From Flagellimonas nanhaiensis (GTDB taxonomy: Bacteria; Bacteroidota; Bacteroidia; Flavobacteriales; Flavobacteriaceae): a DNA stretch of 64,000 nt. The translations under genes were made by a program, and so were the position numbers. The DNA is taken from contig NZ_QTJX01000001.1 of NCBI RefSeq assembly GCF_003382275.1, positions 992,001 to 1,056,000 of the forward strand, read 5' to 3'. Shown here one piece after another: positions 1 to 9,159 of the stretch; the stretch's first letter is position 1, and each line of letters starts with the position of its first letter. The notes under the pieces were generated by a model. The model was not told where the DNA came from and made no database searches. It saw only the letters and a program-made list of their open reading frames with translations.

Positions 1-957
1 TCACGTCCCAGTGTTAACGACCGTGAAATTTGGGGTGCTTTGGTGCCTTATGGTATGAACAACCTTGGCTTTGGAACCGCAACTGAATCTCCCTGGAGGG
101 CGGGAGCAAATGAGAATACTATTTTCAAAACTTCGGATGCCCTTACCATTGGTGGCAAAACATTACCTGCGGGAAAGTATGGTTTGCATATGATCGTCAA
201 TGAGGACAATACGGCAACGATAATTTTCTCTAAAAATCACGATGCATGGGGAAGCTACTTCTACGACCCAAAAGACGATGCCCTACGGGTAGATGTTGAG
301 ACCAAAGAGGGCGCGCATGTAGAGCAGCTCACCTATATGTTCAACGAAGTAGATGCCACATCTGCTGTTGTTTCTTTGAGTTGGGAAAAGAAGCAGATTC
401 CCTTTAAAGTAGAAACTGATGTCACCAATAATATATTGGCCGATATCCGTCAAAAATTGCAGACTTCACCAGGATTTAGTAGACAAACCTGGGAGCAGGC
501 CGCAAATTATGCATTGAACAATGATGGTGACCTGGATGAGGCCATGGGATGGATTGATGCAGCAATAGCTGGACAGTTTTTCAGTCAAAAAACATTCAAC
601 AATTTGAGCATTAAGTCGCGTATTTTGGCTAAACAAGGCAAAACGGCAGAAGCTGATGCTTTAATGCAGGAGGCTATGCCACTTGGAACTGTTTTTGAAG
701 TCCATGGATATGGTAGACAACTAATTGGACAAGGAAACGCGGACAAAGCCTTGGAGGTCTTTAAATGGAATGAAAAGAACCACAAGGGAACATGGCCAGT
801 ACATTATGGTCTGGCCAGAGGATATTCCGCTAAGGGAGATCACAAATCTACCGTTAAACATTTAAAGATTGCACTGCAAAATGCCCCGGCGCAGGCCAAC
901 CGAGATAGGGTACAGGCCAATATTGAAAAAGCCGAAAAAGGAGAAGGAATCAACTAA
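1..957 (+). CDS. DUF2911 domain protein with TPR-like C-terminus (5' end outside window)
   Basis: The reading frame is open from base 1, so the true start lies upstream. The first visible residues (SRPSVNDREIWG, then LVPYG and WRAGANENT) are the DUF2911 signature, a secreted Bacteroidota family of unknown function. The DUF2911 part covers roughly the first 150 visible residues. The remaining ~150 residues are alpha-helical and look like tetratricopeptide repeats (for example NYALNNDGDLDEAMGWIDAA and the region with GNADKALEVF and HYGLARGYSAKGDH). The family usually carries an N-terminal signal peptide, here cut off by the window edge. An in-frame TTG at base 40 is not a credible start, because conserved sequence continues upstream of it. 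A strong hairpin follows the stop. Identification of the family is solid; function is unknown. Confidence 0.85.
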   Translation, partial: SRPSVNDREIWGALVPYGMNNLGFGTATESPWRAGANENTIFKTSDALTIGGKTLPAGKYGLHMIVNEDNTATIIFSKNHDAWGSYFYDPKDDALRVDVETKEGAHVEQLTYMFNEVDATSAVVSLSWEKKQIPFKVETDVTNNILADIRQKLQTSPGFSRQTWEQAANYALNNDGDLDEAMGWIDAAIAGQFFSQKTFNNLSIKSRILAKQGKTAEADALMQEAMPLGTVFEVHGYGRQLIGQGNADKALEVFKWNEKNHKGTWPVHYGLARGYSAKGDHKSTVKHLKIALQNAPAQANRDRVQANIEKAEKGEGIN

Positions 958-983
958 ACCTAGTATATCATTAACATTTTTGG

Positions 984-1015
984 AATGCCCGGCGAAAGCT
1001 GGGCATTTTCTTTTA
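984..1015 (+). terminator. Rho-independent terminator after the DUF2911 gene
   Basis: A 10-bp stem (AATGCCCGGC paired with GCTGGGCATT, one G-T pair) closes on a GAAA tetraloop at 984-1007 and is followed by a T-rich tail. The tail is T-rich only on the plus strand, so it serves the upstream gene rather than recG, which converges on it. Confidence 0.85.
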
Positions 1016-3118
1016 ACTAATATATCCCCAGATCTCTTTGTTCTGCATCATTTTGGAATAGGCATAAAGAATGGGTAAGTTTTCTTCTTTTTCGAGCCTG
1101 GGGTCTTCTTTTAACAATTGAAGAGCATGGTAGCGCGCTGTTTTTAGGATCTGGTTGTCCTTTACAATATCAGCAATCTTCAAATGGAGCAGTCCGCTTT
1201 GTTGGGTACCCATTAAATCTCCAGGACCTCGAAGCTTAAGATCTACTTCGGCAATTTCAAAACCGTCATTGGTCTGCACCATGGTCTGTAACCGGGTCTT
1301 GGCCTCTTCGGAGAGCTTACTTCCTGTCATTAAAATGCAAAAACTTTGTTCGGCACCACGACCTACACGTCCACGAAGCTGATGCAGTTGTGAAAGACCA
1401 AATCGCTCTGCACTCTCTATGATCATGACAGAAGCATTGGGAACATTGACTCCAACCTCTATAACAGTGGTTGCTACCATGATTTGGGTTTCTCCTTTCA
1501 CAAAACGTTCCATTTCATAATCCTTGTCCGCTGGTTTCATCTTACCGTGTACAATGGAAATTTGATATTCGGGCATGGGAAAGTCCCTTGAAATGCTTTC
1601 ATAGCCATCCATAAGGTCTTTAAAGTCCAAAGCTTCAGATTCCTGTATCAAAGGATAAACCATATAAACCTGTCTTCCTTTTTTTATTTCATCTTTGATG
1701 AATTGGAAGACCTTGAGTCGATTACTATCAAATCGATGTACTGTTTTAATCGGTTTTCTGCCCGGAGGTAGTTCATCAATTACGGAAATATCCAGGTCGC
1801 CATACAGACTCATGGCCAGAGTACGCGGAATGGGTGTGGCGGTCATGACCAAAATATGGGGAGGGAGTTCGTTTTTGTGCCAAAGTTTAGATCGTTGGGC
1901 CACGCCAAACCGATGTTGCTCATCTATGATAGCTAACCCTAGGTTCTTAAACTGGACTTTGTCCTCGAGTACAGCATGGGTTCCTACCAGAATGTTTAAG
2001 TTTCCATTTTCCAACTGGTTGTGCAGCAGGGTCCGTTCTGACTTTTTGGTGGAGCCGGTCAGCAAGGCCATCTTAACACCCATATTGCCCAACAGTTCCT
2101 TTAGTCCATTGTAATGTTGATTGGCCAATATTTCTGTTGGGGCCATTAAACAGGCCTGAAAACCATTATCCATGGCCAAGAGCATGCACATAAGTGCCAC
2201 GATGGTCTTTCCAGAACCTACGTCTCCCTGAAGAAGACGATTCATTTGTGCATTACTGCCCAAATCTGTCCTGATTTCTTTGATTACCTTCTTTTGTGCA
2301 TTGGTTAGTTGAAAGGGAAGATGGTGCTGAAAAAAGGTATTGAAGTATTCACCAACTTGATTAAAGGGGAGGCCTTTTATTTTTAGTTTGCGCAGCAGTT
2401 TTTTGGAAATCAATTGCAGTTGGACAAAAAAGAGCTCTTCAAATTTCAATCGAAACTGCGACTTTGCTAACAGTTCCTGGTTTTTTGGAAAATGAATGTT
2501 AAAGAGCGCTTCACTTTTTGAAACCAGCTTTAGCTCTTCAAGAATGTTTTTGGACAAGGACTCCGGAAACTGCCCTTTAGACTCCAAAAATAACTGTTGC
2601 ATCATTTTGCCAAGCACCCTATTTGTGATACCCTTAGCGCTCAACTTTTCTGTTGAAGGATAAATAGGTTGCATGGCTATTTTCAGCCCTTTTTGGTGCT
2701 CGGACAGTAGTTCCATTTCTGGGTGGGCCATAGAAAAATTGCTGCCATATCGTGCTATACGTCCAAATACTACATAAGGCTCATTCAATTTTAAATTTTC
2801 CCTGATCCATTTGTGACTGCGGAACCAAACCAATTCCATCTGGCCTGTTTCGTCCACAAATGTGGCCACCAAACGTTTTCCGCGTTTTTGCTCCACCGTC
2901 TTTATATGGACGATTTTTCCAACAATCTGTACATCCGCACCGCTAGGTTGCAATTGATTGATTTTGTAGTAGGAAGTCCTATCCAAGTACCTATTTGGAA
3001 ATAGATGAAGCAAGTCCCTGTAGGTCTCAATTCCCAATTCTGTCCTTAGGACATCTGCCCGATTTGGACCTACACCTTTGAGATAGGGAATGGGAGTTTG
3101 TAGAAAATTGGGATTCAT
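1013..3118 (-). CDS. recG: ATP-dependent DNA helicase RecG
   Basis: RecG is a monomeric SF2 helicase that remodels stalled forks and branch-migrates Holliday junctions. The 701-residue protein has the N-terminal wedge/OB region (PYLKGVGPNRADVL and the LxxLFPxRYLD motif), Walker A (GDVGSGKT), the RecG-type Walker B (DEQHRFGV), motif III (MTATPIPRT) and the C-terminal helicase motifs ending in QLRGRVGRG. I start at the ATG at 3116-3118 (MNPNFLQTPIPYLKGVGP), because the ~60 in-frame residues upstream run into the divergent gene, lack family character, and would make the protein too long. It is divergent from the aminopeptidase gene with 46 bases between starts. Confidence 0.97.
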   Translation of the reverse strand: MNPNFLQTPIPYLKGVGPNRADVLRTELGIETYRDLLHLFPNRYLDRTSYYKINQLQPSGADVQIVGKIVHIKTVEQKRGKRLVATFVDETGQMELVWFRSHKWIRENLKLNEPYVVFGRIARYGSNFSMAHPEMELLSEHQKGLKIAMQPIYPSTEKLSAKGITNRVLGKMMQQLFLESKGQFPESLSKNILEELKLVSKSEALFNIHFPKNQELLAKSQFRLKFEELFFVQLQLISKKLLRKLKIKGLPFNQVGEYFNTFFQHHLPFQLTNAQKKVIKEIRTDLGSNAQMNRLLQGDVGSGKTIVALMCMLLAMDNGFQACLMAPTEILANQHYNGLKELLGNMGVKMALLTGSTKKSERTLLHNQLENGNLNILVGTHAVLEDKVQFKNLGLAIIDEQHRFGVAQRSKLWHKNELPPHILVMTATPIPRTLAMSLYGDLDISVIDELPPGRKPIKTVHRFDSNRLKVFQFIKDEIKKGRQVYMVYPLIQESEALDFKDLMDGYESISRDFPMPEYQISIVHGKMKPADKDYEMERFVKGETQIMVATTVIEVGVNVPNASVMIIESAERFGLSQLHQLRGRVGRGAEQSFCILMTGSKLSEEAKTRLQTMVQTNDGFEIAEVDLKLRGPGDLMGTQQSGLLHLKIADIVKDNQILKTARYHALQLLKEDPRLEKEENLPILYAYSKMMQNKEIWGYIS

Positions 3119-3164
3119 CAAACTAAAATATGTATTTTGGAAAGACTTTTGATATGTTGATAGC

Positions 3165-5252
3165 ATGAAGCCAGTCTCTTTTCTCTTTTTTATCCTGTTA
3201 GTACAATTGCTTTCTGGCCAAACCCAGGATAAGGTTGACTTTACACATGCAGAGGTCCATATTACTCCGAAGCCTGAAGAAAAAAGGATTGATGGCACTA
3301 TTCAATACAAATTTCATGTTATCAGTAACACAGACTCCATTTTTTTGGATGCGAAGAAAATGGAATTTTCCTCCGTGTTACTTGACCAAAAACCAGTGAA
3401 GTATACTAATGATGGAGAAAAAATCATAATTCATAAGAAGCTAAAACAATGGGACACCCATTTTTTAGTATTGACTTACAAGGTCAAACCTGAGCAGACG
3501 GTTTATTTTCTTGGATGGGACGATAACATCCAAGGTAACGAGCAAATCTGGACCCAGGGCCAAGGAAAATACACAAGCCATTGGCTCCCAAGTCTGGATG
3601 ATATGAATGATAAAGTGGAATTTGACCTGAACATTTCCTTTCCACATATAGGTGAGCTTATTGCCAATGGAAAAATCGTCAAAGTAAAAAGCAATCACAG
3701 CGGAGGTATTGTGACAACCTTTGATATGAAAAAACCCATGAGCAGCTATTTGGTGTCATTTGCCTTAGGCAATTTTGAAAAACAGGTGCTCCATTCTACC
3801 TCAGGGATTCCCATAGAGCTCTATTATGAACCCAAGGACAGTCTTAAGGTGGAGCCCACCTATAGATATTCTAAACGAATTTTTGATTTTTTGGAAGAGG
3901 AAATAGGAATTCCCTATCCGTGGCAAAATTACAAGCAGGTCCCCGTTCAAGACTTTTTATACGCTGGAATGGAGAATACCACAGCTACCACTTTTTCCAA
4001 CACTTTTGTGGTGGATTCCATTGCTTTTTTTGATAAAAATTATGTGAACGTCAATGCCCATGAGATGGCCCATCAATGGTTCGGAAACCTGGTTACGGAA
4101 CAGAGTGGTGCCCACCATTGGCTCCATGAAGGCTTTGCCACCTATTACGCTTATCTGGCCGAAAAGGACATTTTTGGAGAGGACTATTTTTATTGGCACC
4201 TGTTGGAAACGGCAAGGGCGTTGTCCAATTTTTCCGGTGCAGGAAATGGAGAGGCCTTGACCAGTCCCAATGCAGGGAGCCTTACTTTTTATGAAAAAGG
4301 TGCTTGGGCTTTGGCCATGCTCAAGGAAAGGGTAGGGGAATCCAATTTTAAACAAGGGATAAAAAGTTACCTTACCGAATATGCCTACAAAAATGTTACC
4401 ATTTCCAATTTCATGGAGGAGATGGAAAAGGTCTCGGGTATGGAACTTTCCGATTTTGAGACGGCATGGTTGCAGAAATCTGAATTTCCGTTTGAAACGG
4501 CAAAGGATTTTTTGATTAGAAATAGCACTTCAATCAAAACGTATTTTGAAATCAGAACTAAAATTGGAGTGGAGTTGAACCAAGCCGAAAAAATATTGAA
4601 GAGAGAGTGGCCAAAACTAAATTCCGATTTGTTAAAGCATCATTTGATATTGGATTATGGCAATGAGCTATCACCTAGCTTTGTCCAAACTATTTTGGAA
4701 TCAGAAGGAAAAAAGGTAAGACAGGCAGTGGTATTATCAGTGGAAAAAATCTCAGAGGAAATTCAAAAACCCTTCGAAACCTTATTGCAGGACAAAAGTT
4801 ACGTTACCCTAGAATCTACTCTATATAGGCTTTGGACTGATTTTCCGGAGAGCCAGCACAAATATTTGGACCTTACCGACGAAATTCTTGGACTTCCCAA
4901 TAAAAACATTCGTATGTTGTGGCTGACCTTGGCCTTGATAACTCCAGACTACAAAACCACGTTAAAACCCGAATATTTCCAGGAGTTGAATTCCTATACC
5001 GGTCCAGAACATCATTTTGAAGTCAGACTATTGGCTTTTCAATACTTAAAAAATATTGGAGGATTCAATGATGAAACCCTAAAGAATCTTATTGAGGCCT
5101 GTAGCCATCATGTATGGCATTTCAAAAAAACTTGTAGAAAGGTTTTGAAGGAATTTCTAAAAGAAGAGGGTAATGTTGCAAGGGTGGAAGCGCTTTATCC
5201 GTCCTTGGATTGGGAGGAACAACAATATTTGAACAAAACATTGGGTAAATGA
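3165..5252 (+). CDS. M1 family metallo-aminopeptidase, secreted
   Basis: This is a zinc aminopeptidase that trims N-terminal residues from peptides. The 695-residue protein has an N-terminal signal peptide (FLFFILLVQLLSGQ, residues ~5-19), the GMEN substrate-recognition motif at 268-271 (GAMEN in the family), the HEMAH zinc site at 299-303 and the third ligand Glu322 in WLHEGFA, so it looks catalytically intact. The C-terminal ~250 residues are helical, HEAT-like, as in this family. Export to the periplasm is inferred from the signal peptide. The stop codon overlaps the start of the patatin gene (ATGA), which indicates translational coupling. The substrate cannot be read from sequence. Confidence 0.93.
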   Translation: MKPVSFLFFILLVQLLSGQTQDKVDFTHAEVHITPKPEEKRIDGTIQYKFHVISNTDSIFLDAKKMEFSSVLLDQKPVKYTNDGEKIIIHKKLKQWDTHFLVLTYKVKPEQTVYFLGWDDNIQGNEQIWTQGQGKYTSHWLPSLDDMNDKVEFDLNISFPHIGELIANGKIVKVKSNHSGGIVTTFDMKKPMSSYLVSFALGNFEKQVLHSTSGIPIELYYEPKDSLKVEPTYRYSKRIFDFLEEEIGIPYPWQNYKQVPVQDFLYAGMENTTATTFSNTFVVDSIAFFDKNYVNVNAHEMAHQWFGNLVTEQSGAHHWLHEGFATYYAYLAEKDIFGEDYFYWHLLETARALSNFSGAGNGEALTSPNAGSLTFYEKGAWALAMLKERVGESNFKQGIKSYLTEYAYKNVTISNFMEEMEKVSGMELSDFETAWLQKSEFPFETAKDFLIRNSTSIKTYFEIRTKIGVELNQAEKILKREWPKLNSDLLKHHLILDYGNELSPSFVQTILESEGKKVRQAVVLSVEKISEEIQKPFETLLQDKSYVTLESTLYRLWTDFPESQHKYLDLTDEILGLPNKNIRMLWLTLALITPDYKTTLKPEYFQELNSYTGPEHHFEVRLLAFQYLKNIGGFNDETLKNLIEACSHHVWHFKKTCRKVLKEFLKEEGNVARVEALYPSLDWEEQQYLNKTLGK

Positions 5253-6163
5253 GGGCATTGGTCATTTCCGGTGGAGGTAGTAAAGGAGCTTTTGCTGGTG
5301 GAGTGGCACAGTTCTTAATAGAAGAGGCCAAGCACAAGTACGATCTTTTTGTAGGCACTTCAACAGGGAGTTTGTTGATTTCGCACTTGGCCTTGAACAA
5401 ATTGGACAAAATCAAAGAGATTTATTCCTCTGTTGACCAGGAAAGTATTTTCAATAATTGTCCTTTCACCATCAAAAAGAAACATGGTATTGAGACCATT
5501 GCCATTAATCACTGGAATGTGGTTAGGAACTTCATCAGAGGAAAAAAGACTTTTGGGGAAAGCGAAAATCTAAGGGACTTAATTCGTAACTCCATAACTG
5601 TACAAGAGTTCAATGAGCTCAAACAGAGTTTTGTTGATGTTGTGGTCACGGTGTCCAATCTCTCGTTGAATCAGGTCGAGTATAAATCCATCAATGATTG
5701 TACTTACGACGAATTTTGCGATTGGATATGGATATCCTCCAACTACACGCCCTTCATGAGCTTGGTCAAGAAAAATGGATGCGAATATGCTGATGGCGGA
5801 TTGGGTAGTCTGGTTCCTATTGAAGAGGCTCTAAAACGAGGGGCAACAGAGGTAGACGTTGTTGTTTTACATACAGAGGTCAACTATCTAAACAGGATGC
5901 CGGTTCGTAATCCGTTTGAATTGATCACCACAATTTTCAGCTTTATGCTGGATAGAATCGAGAATCAAAATGTGAGGATAGGAAAGTTGGTGGCCAACCA
6001 AAAGGATGCTATTATCAACTTCTATTATACCCCAACTGTTTTGACCACAAATTCGCTCATTTTCAACAAAGAGCGAATGACCATGTGGTGGAAAAGGGGT
6101 TATTTATATGCCAAGAATAAAAATGAGGAAACCAGTCCTATAGATCCTGAGCATCAGGAATAA
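5249..6163 (+). CDS. Patatin-like phospholipase family protein
   Basis: This is a 304-residue cytoplasmic-looking acyl hydrolase of the patatin fold. Visible motifs are the oxyanion-hole loop GGGSKG (residues 8-13), the nucleophile elbow GTSTG (GxSxG) at about residues 34-38, and the catalytic Asp in DGG (ADGGLGSLVP, near 180). All parts of the Ser-Asp dyad are present. No signal peptide or barrel domain is visible, so it is a soluble patatin rather than the PlpD-type outer-membrane form. It overlaps the upstream aminopeptidase by 4 bases and ends 1 base from the convergent next gene. Lipid substrate unknown. Confidence 0.92.
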   Translation: MRALVISGGGSKGAFAGGVAQFLIEEAKHKYDLFVGTSTGSLLISHLALNKLDKIKEIYSSVDQESIFNNCPFTIKKKHGIETIAINHWNVVRNFIRGKKTFGESENLRDLIRNSITVQEFNELKQSFVDVVVTVSNLSLNQVEYKSINDCTYDEFCDWIWISSNYTPFMSLVKKNGCEYADGGLGSLVPIEEALKRGATEVDVVVLHTEVNYLNRMPVRNPFELITTIFSFMLDRIENQNVRIGKLVANQKDAIINFYYTPTVLTTNSLIFNKERMTMWWKRGYLYAKNKNEETSPIDPEHQE

Positions 6164-6164
6164 G

Positions 6165-6683
6165 TTACCACAATTCGCTCACTTCTTTTTTAACAAAGGC
6201 CAATGCTGTAGAAGAAGGCGATTGTTTTTCCATGGTCTGGTTTAGTATGTCTTCCCGCAATTTATCTGGCGAATCCGTTTCGCTCATAGCTGCAGAACGA
6301 ATGGCTTGAATGGTAGCATTTTTAGCTGCTTTGATAATGTTCCAACATTCATCGGACATATAGATCTGTTGCGAAAGATTGTGCTCAAATTCGGTCTCTA
6401 TCTGTTTAGTGAGAAGGTTTTCATAATCCCCTTTGTTTTTTCCCTTAGGGGCAACTCTAACTACTAGATTGTTCAGGGTTATCCGTTCCAAGAACAAGGT
6501 CATTCTCTCATAGGCTTGCAGACGAACTGGCAAGGTGTCTTTTTGCGATTCTTTATGTAAAAGGAAGCGTCTACGGCCATCCTCGTTTCTGGTGTGCAAT
6601 CTAAAAAAGTAAAAAGCCACGGCTCCCGTTACTACGGCAGGCAACAAATAGGCGAAAAGCTGAAGGATATCATCTCCACTCAT
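6165..6683 (-). CDS. Membrane-anchored conserved protein of unknown function (DUF7935-like)
   Basis: A 172-residue protein starting at the ATG at 6681-6683. It has one N-terminal membrane segment (LQLFAYLLPAVVTGAVAFYF) followed by a charged cytoplasmic helical part with HTRNEDGRRRFLLHKE, LPVRLQAYERMTLFLERI and FEHNLSQQIYMSDECW. I associate this pattern with a conserved Bacteroidota family of unknown function, probably DUF7935, but cannot check the number. A longer in-frame start at 6734 adds residues without conserved character. It is the last gene of a leftward run and converges on the patatin gene with a 1-base gap. Confidence 0.75.
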   Translation of the reverse strand: MSGDDILQLFAYLLPAVVTGAVAFYFFRLHTRNEDGRRRFLLHKESQKDTLPVRLQAYERMTLFLERITLNNLVVRVAPKGKNKGDYENLLTKQIETEFEHNLSQQIYMSDECWNIIKAAKNATIQAIRSAAMSETDSPDKLREDILNQTMEKQSPSSTALAFVKKEVSELW

Positions 6684-6771
6684 GAGAAAGTTTGGTTTTA
6701 TTGATTTTATAGAAACAAGAACGCAACAAACCAATAAAAAGTATCGATGAAATGCTCAATATTATATGAAG

Positions 6772-7545
6772 CTATTGAGTCCCTTTTATACTCTCCTTCG
6801 CCTTATCGTAGAATCCCTTGTAGTCAGGGTGAAGTTTGATGTTGATACCTTCACGAAAGTTTCCGTCTTTGGCAACAACATTAAGTTTGTCACTTGGTAT
6901 TCTATGCGCACCCACTAGCTCTTTGGCTATGGCCGAAGCCTGGTCAAAGGTCGGTCCAAATTCCCCTGTAATATTTAGCCCTTCTATCTCGGCCGTAAAG
7001 GATGGATTCGCCACTATGATTTTGGCCACATTGCTCAACCACAACTTGCCAGGTTCTGTAAGTTCCAAACCGGTGTCTGAACCAAAGAGGTTGTTTAAAC
7101 TATTGGATATGATGACAATACCTTCGGTAACATTTACCTTGCCATTTTCACCCAGCATTTGCTGAATTCTTGCTAGGGAGACTACCGCTACGGAGTCATT
7201 GCTAGAAATCATATCATTTATGCCACTGAGTTGCTTTTCTTTTCGCTCCAGGGCAGCCATGGCTTTGTTTACATTCTCTGAATTTTGCTTAGAGAGTTGG
7301 GAAAAGCTGCTCAAATTTTTGAGCAAGGTGGCATTGGCATCCCTTAAACCTTCATTTTCTACTTCCAGGGTTTCTGCCTTGGCGTTGCTGGAGGATATTT
7401 CTCGTTTGGCTTCGGCAAGTTGTTGCTCAACAGCACTTTTTTCTGATTTTAATTCGTCAATTTGGGCAAAAAGTTCACTTTTCTTCTGGGAAAAGGCCAT
7501 GGAGCCTATCAAAAGAAACAATAGAAAGGGTAATCTTCTTAACAT
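6772..7545 (-). CDS. Degenerate OmpA-like coiled-coil protein
   Basis: A 257-residue secreted protein: signal peptide (residues 1-19, cleavage near AFSQ), a coiled coil (~21-115), then a domain colinear with the OmpA protein at 17215-18087. Shared features include the NDSVAVVSLARIQQMLG / RDSVNLALVQSLKGVLG stretch and a following beta strand (GIVIISNSL / GVVFVSISD). The OmpA peptidoglycan site is missing: EGHTDN of the paralogue is EGLNIT here (residues 188-193) and the NRRTR motif is absent. It probably does not bind diaminopimelate as OmpA does. It sits 38 bases downstream of the GltB-like gene in the same direction. Confidence 0.72.
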   Translation of the reverse strand: MLRRLPFLLFLLIGSMAFSQKKSELFAQIDELKSEKSAVEQQLAEAKREISSSNAKAETLEVENEGLRDANATLLKNLSSFSQLSKQNSENVNKAMAALERKEKQLSGINDMISSNDSVAVVSLARIQQMLGENGKVNVTEGIVIISNSLNNLFGSDTGLELTEPGKLWLSNVAKIIVANPSFTAEIEGLNITGEFGPTFDQASAIAKELVGAHRIPSDKLNVVAKDGNFREGINIKLHPDYKGFYDKAKESIKGTQ

Positions 7546-7583
7546 AAGTAGTAATATTAAATCAATACAATAATGGGACTAAA

Positions 7584-9158
7584 TTAGGATGTTTTTTCCA
7601 GAATTGGCTTTCCTCCCAAATATTGACAGTCGTAAAGTGCTTGCATGGACTCAAAGGGCACCTCTTTTTTTTGATACCCATATACAGCTTCAAGGTCACT
7701 GCTCAAGTAATCGTCATCCACGTTGACCTGAATGTCGTTCATTGTAAACTGACATGGGTGTTCATATCCTGCGGCGTGGCTTATTTCCAACAATTCCTTT
7801 CGGAAAGTCTTGAAATATTGAGCCAATCGCTCCGATTTCAAAGGAATGTTGATGCCTTTTTGCAACCACTTGCTTTGCGTGGCCACTCCAGCAGGACATC
7901 GATTGGTGTGACACACCTGCGCTTGAATGCAACCAATGCTCATCATGGCCTCCCGAGCCACATTGATACAGTCAACTCCCATGGCAAAAGCCATGGCCGC
8001 TTTTGCTGGGAATCCCAATTTGCCACTTCCAATGAACACTATCCGGTTGGTCAATCCGGCATCTTGAAATATTTTATAAACGGAGGCAAATCCATAGACC
8101 CAAGGAAGGGAAACATGGTCTGCAAAACTGGGCGGAGCTGCTCCGGTACCTCCCTCGCCGCCATCAACGGTGATGAAATCAGGGCCTGTTCCGTTTTTTT
8201 TCATCAAATCGGCCAGTTCTTTCCATTGGTCCAATTTGCCAATAGCTCCTTTTATGCCTACTGGAAGCCCCGTCTCATTTGCAATGGATTCAATCAGTTC
8301 CAGCAGTTCTGGAATAGAGTTGAAAGCCGTATGCGTAGCAGGGGAGAGGACATCCTTCCCAACTTCAACCCCTCTAATCTCGGCAATTTCAGGAGTAATC
8401 TTGGAACCTGGAAGCACCCCACCTTTGCCAGGTTTTGCACCTTGAGAAAGTTTTATTTCAATTGCTTTGATGCACGGGTTTTCATCCACCAAAATTTTTA
8501 ACTTTTCCATTGAAAACTTCCCTTCTCTGGAGCGCACTCCAAAGTACCCTGTTCCAAAATGGAATATGACATCTCCACCTTGCTTATGGTAAGGAGATAA
8601 ACCGCCTTCGCCCGTATTGTGGTAGGCACCAGATTTTTCAACGCCTTTGTTCAGAGACTCAATGGCCCTTGCTGAAAGAGACCCGAAGCTCATCGCTGAA
8701 ACATTGATGGCGGATGCCGGTCTATAAGGTTTTTTACGTTTGTTGTATGCTCCAATGACCTTGGCACAAGGTAAAAAACAGTAATCCAATCTATTTGGGT
8801 GGTCTTCGGACATTTGATAGCCGATCATGGCATTTTTTACGAAAATGTGCTGATGCGCATAAATGTCACGATCGGTACCAAAACCTTCATAATTGTTCTC
8901 CTTTTTGGCAGAAGCGTATATCCAGCCACGCTCAATTCTATTAAAAGGAAGCTCTTCCCGATTGTTGGCCACAAAATATTGACGCATTTCTGGACCTATG
9001 CTTTCCAGCCAATACCTTAAATGTCCAACTATTGGAAAGTTATGGCTTATGGTATGGGATTTTTGAAAAAAGATATCCCTTAAGGCTACTAGGAACAGAA
9101 GTCCTATGACCCATGCCCACCAAGGAACATTTTCCAAAAATCCCAATACTGTTTCCAT
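7584..9158 (-). CDS. FMN-binding glutamate-synthase-family protein
   Basis: A 524-residue protein resembling the central/FMN domain of the glutamate synthase large subunit (GltB), without the amidotransferase and C-terminal domains. Visible features are an N-terminal membrane helix (WWAWVIGLLFLVALRDIFF), SFGSLSARAIESLNKG, NTGEGGLSPYH, the phosphate-binding TVDGGEGGTGAAP and a 3Fe-4S-type cysteine cluster in CIQAQVCHTNRCPAGVAT. In the family these residues hold FMN and an iron-sulfur cluster; the physiological reaction of such stand-alone proteins is not established. It starts 1 base after the amidohydrolase stop, so the two are almost certainly cotranscribed. Confidence 0.88.
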   Translation of the reverse strand: METVLGFLENVPWWAWVIGLLFLVALRDIFFQKSHTISHNFPIVGHLRYWLESIGPEMRQYFVANNREELPFNRIERGWIYASAKKENNYEGFGTDRDIYAHQHIFVKNAMIGYQMSEDHPNRLDYCFLPCAKVIGAYNKRKKPYRPASAINVSAMSFGSLSARAIESLNKGVEKSGAYHNTGEGGLSPYHKQGGDVIFHFGTGYFGVRSREGKFSMEKLKILVDENPCIKAIEIKLSQGAKPGKGGVLPGSKITPEIAEIRGVEVGKDVLSPATHTAFNSIPELLELIESIANETGLPVGIKGAIGKLDQWKELADLMKKNGTGPDFITVDGGEGGTGAAPPSFADHVSLPWVYGFASVYKIFQDAGLTNRIVFIGSGKLGFPAKAAMAFAMGVDCINVAREAMMSIGCIQAQVCHTNRCPAGVATQSKWLQKGINIPLKSERLAQYFKTFRKELLEISHAAGYEHPCQFTMNDIQVNVDDDYLSSDLEAVYGYQKKEVPFESMQALYDCQYLGGKPILEKTS

Positions 9159-9159
9159 G

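Noticed and set aside
3119..3298. 60-codon N-terminal extension of RecG
   Set aside because: It would overlap the divergent aminopeptidase gene and has no family character.
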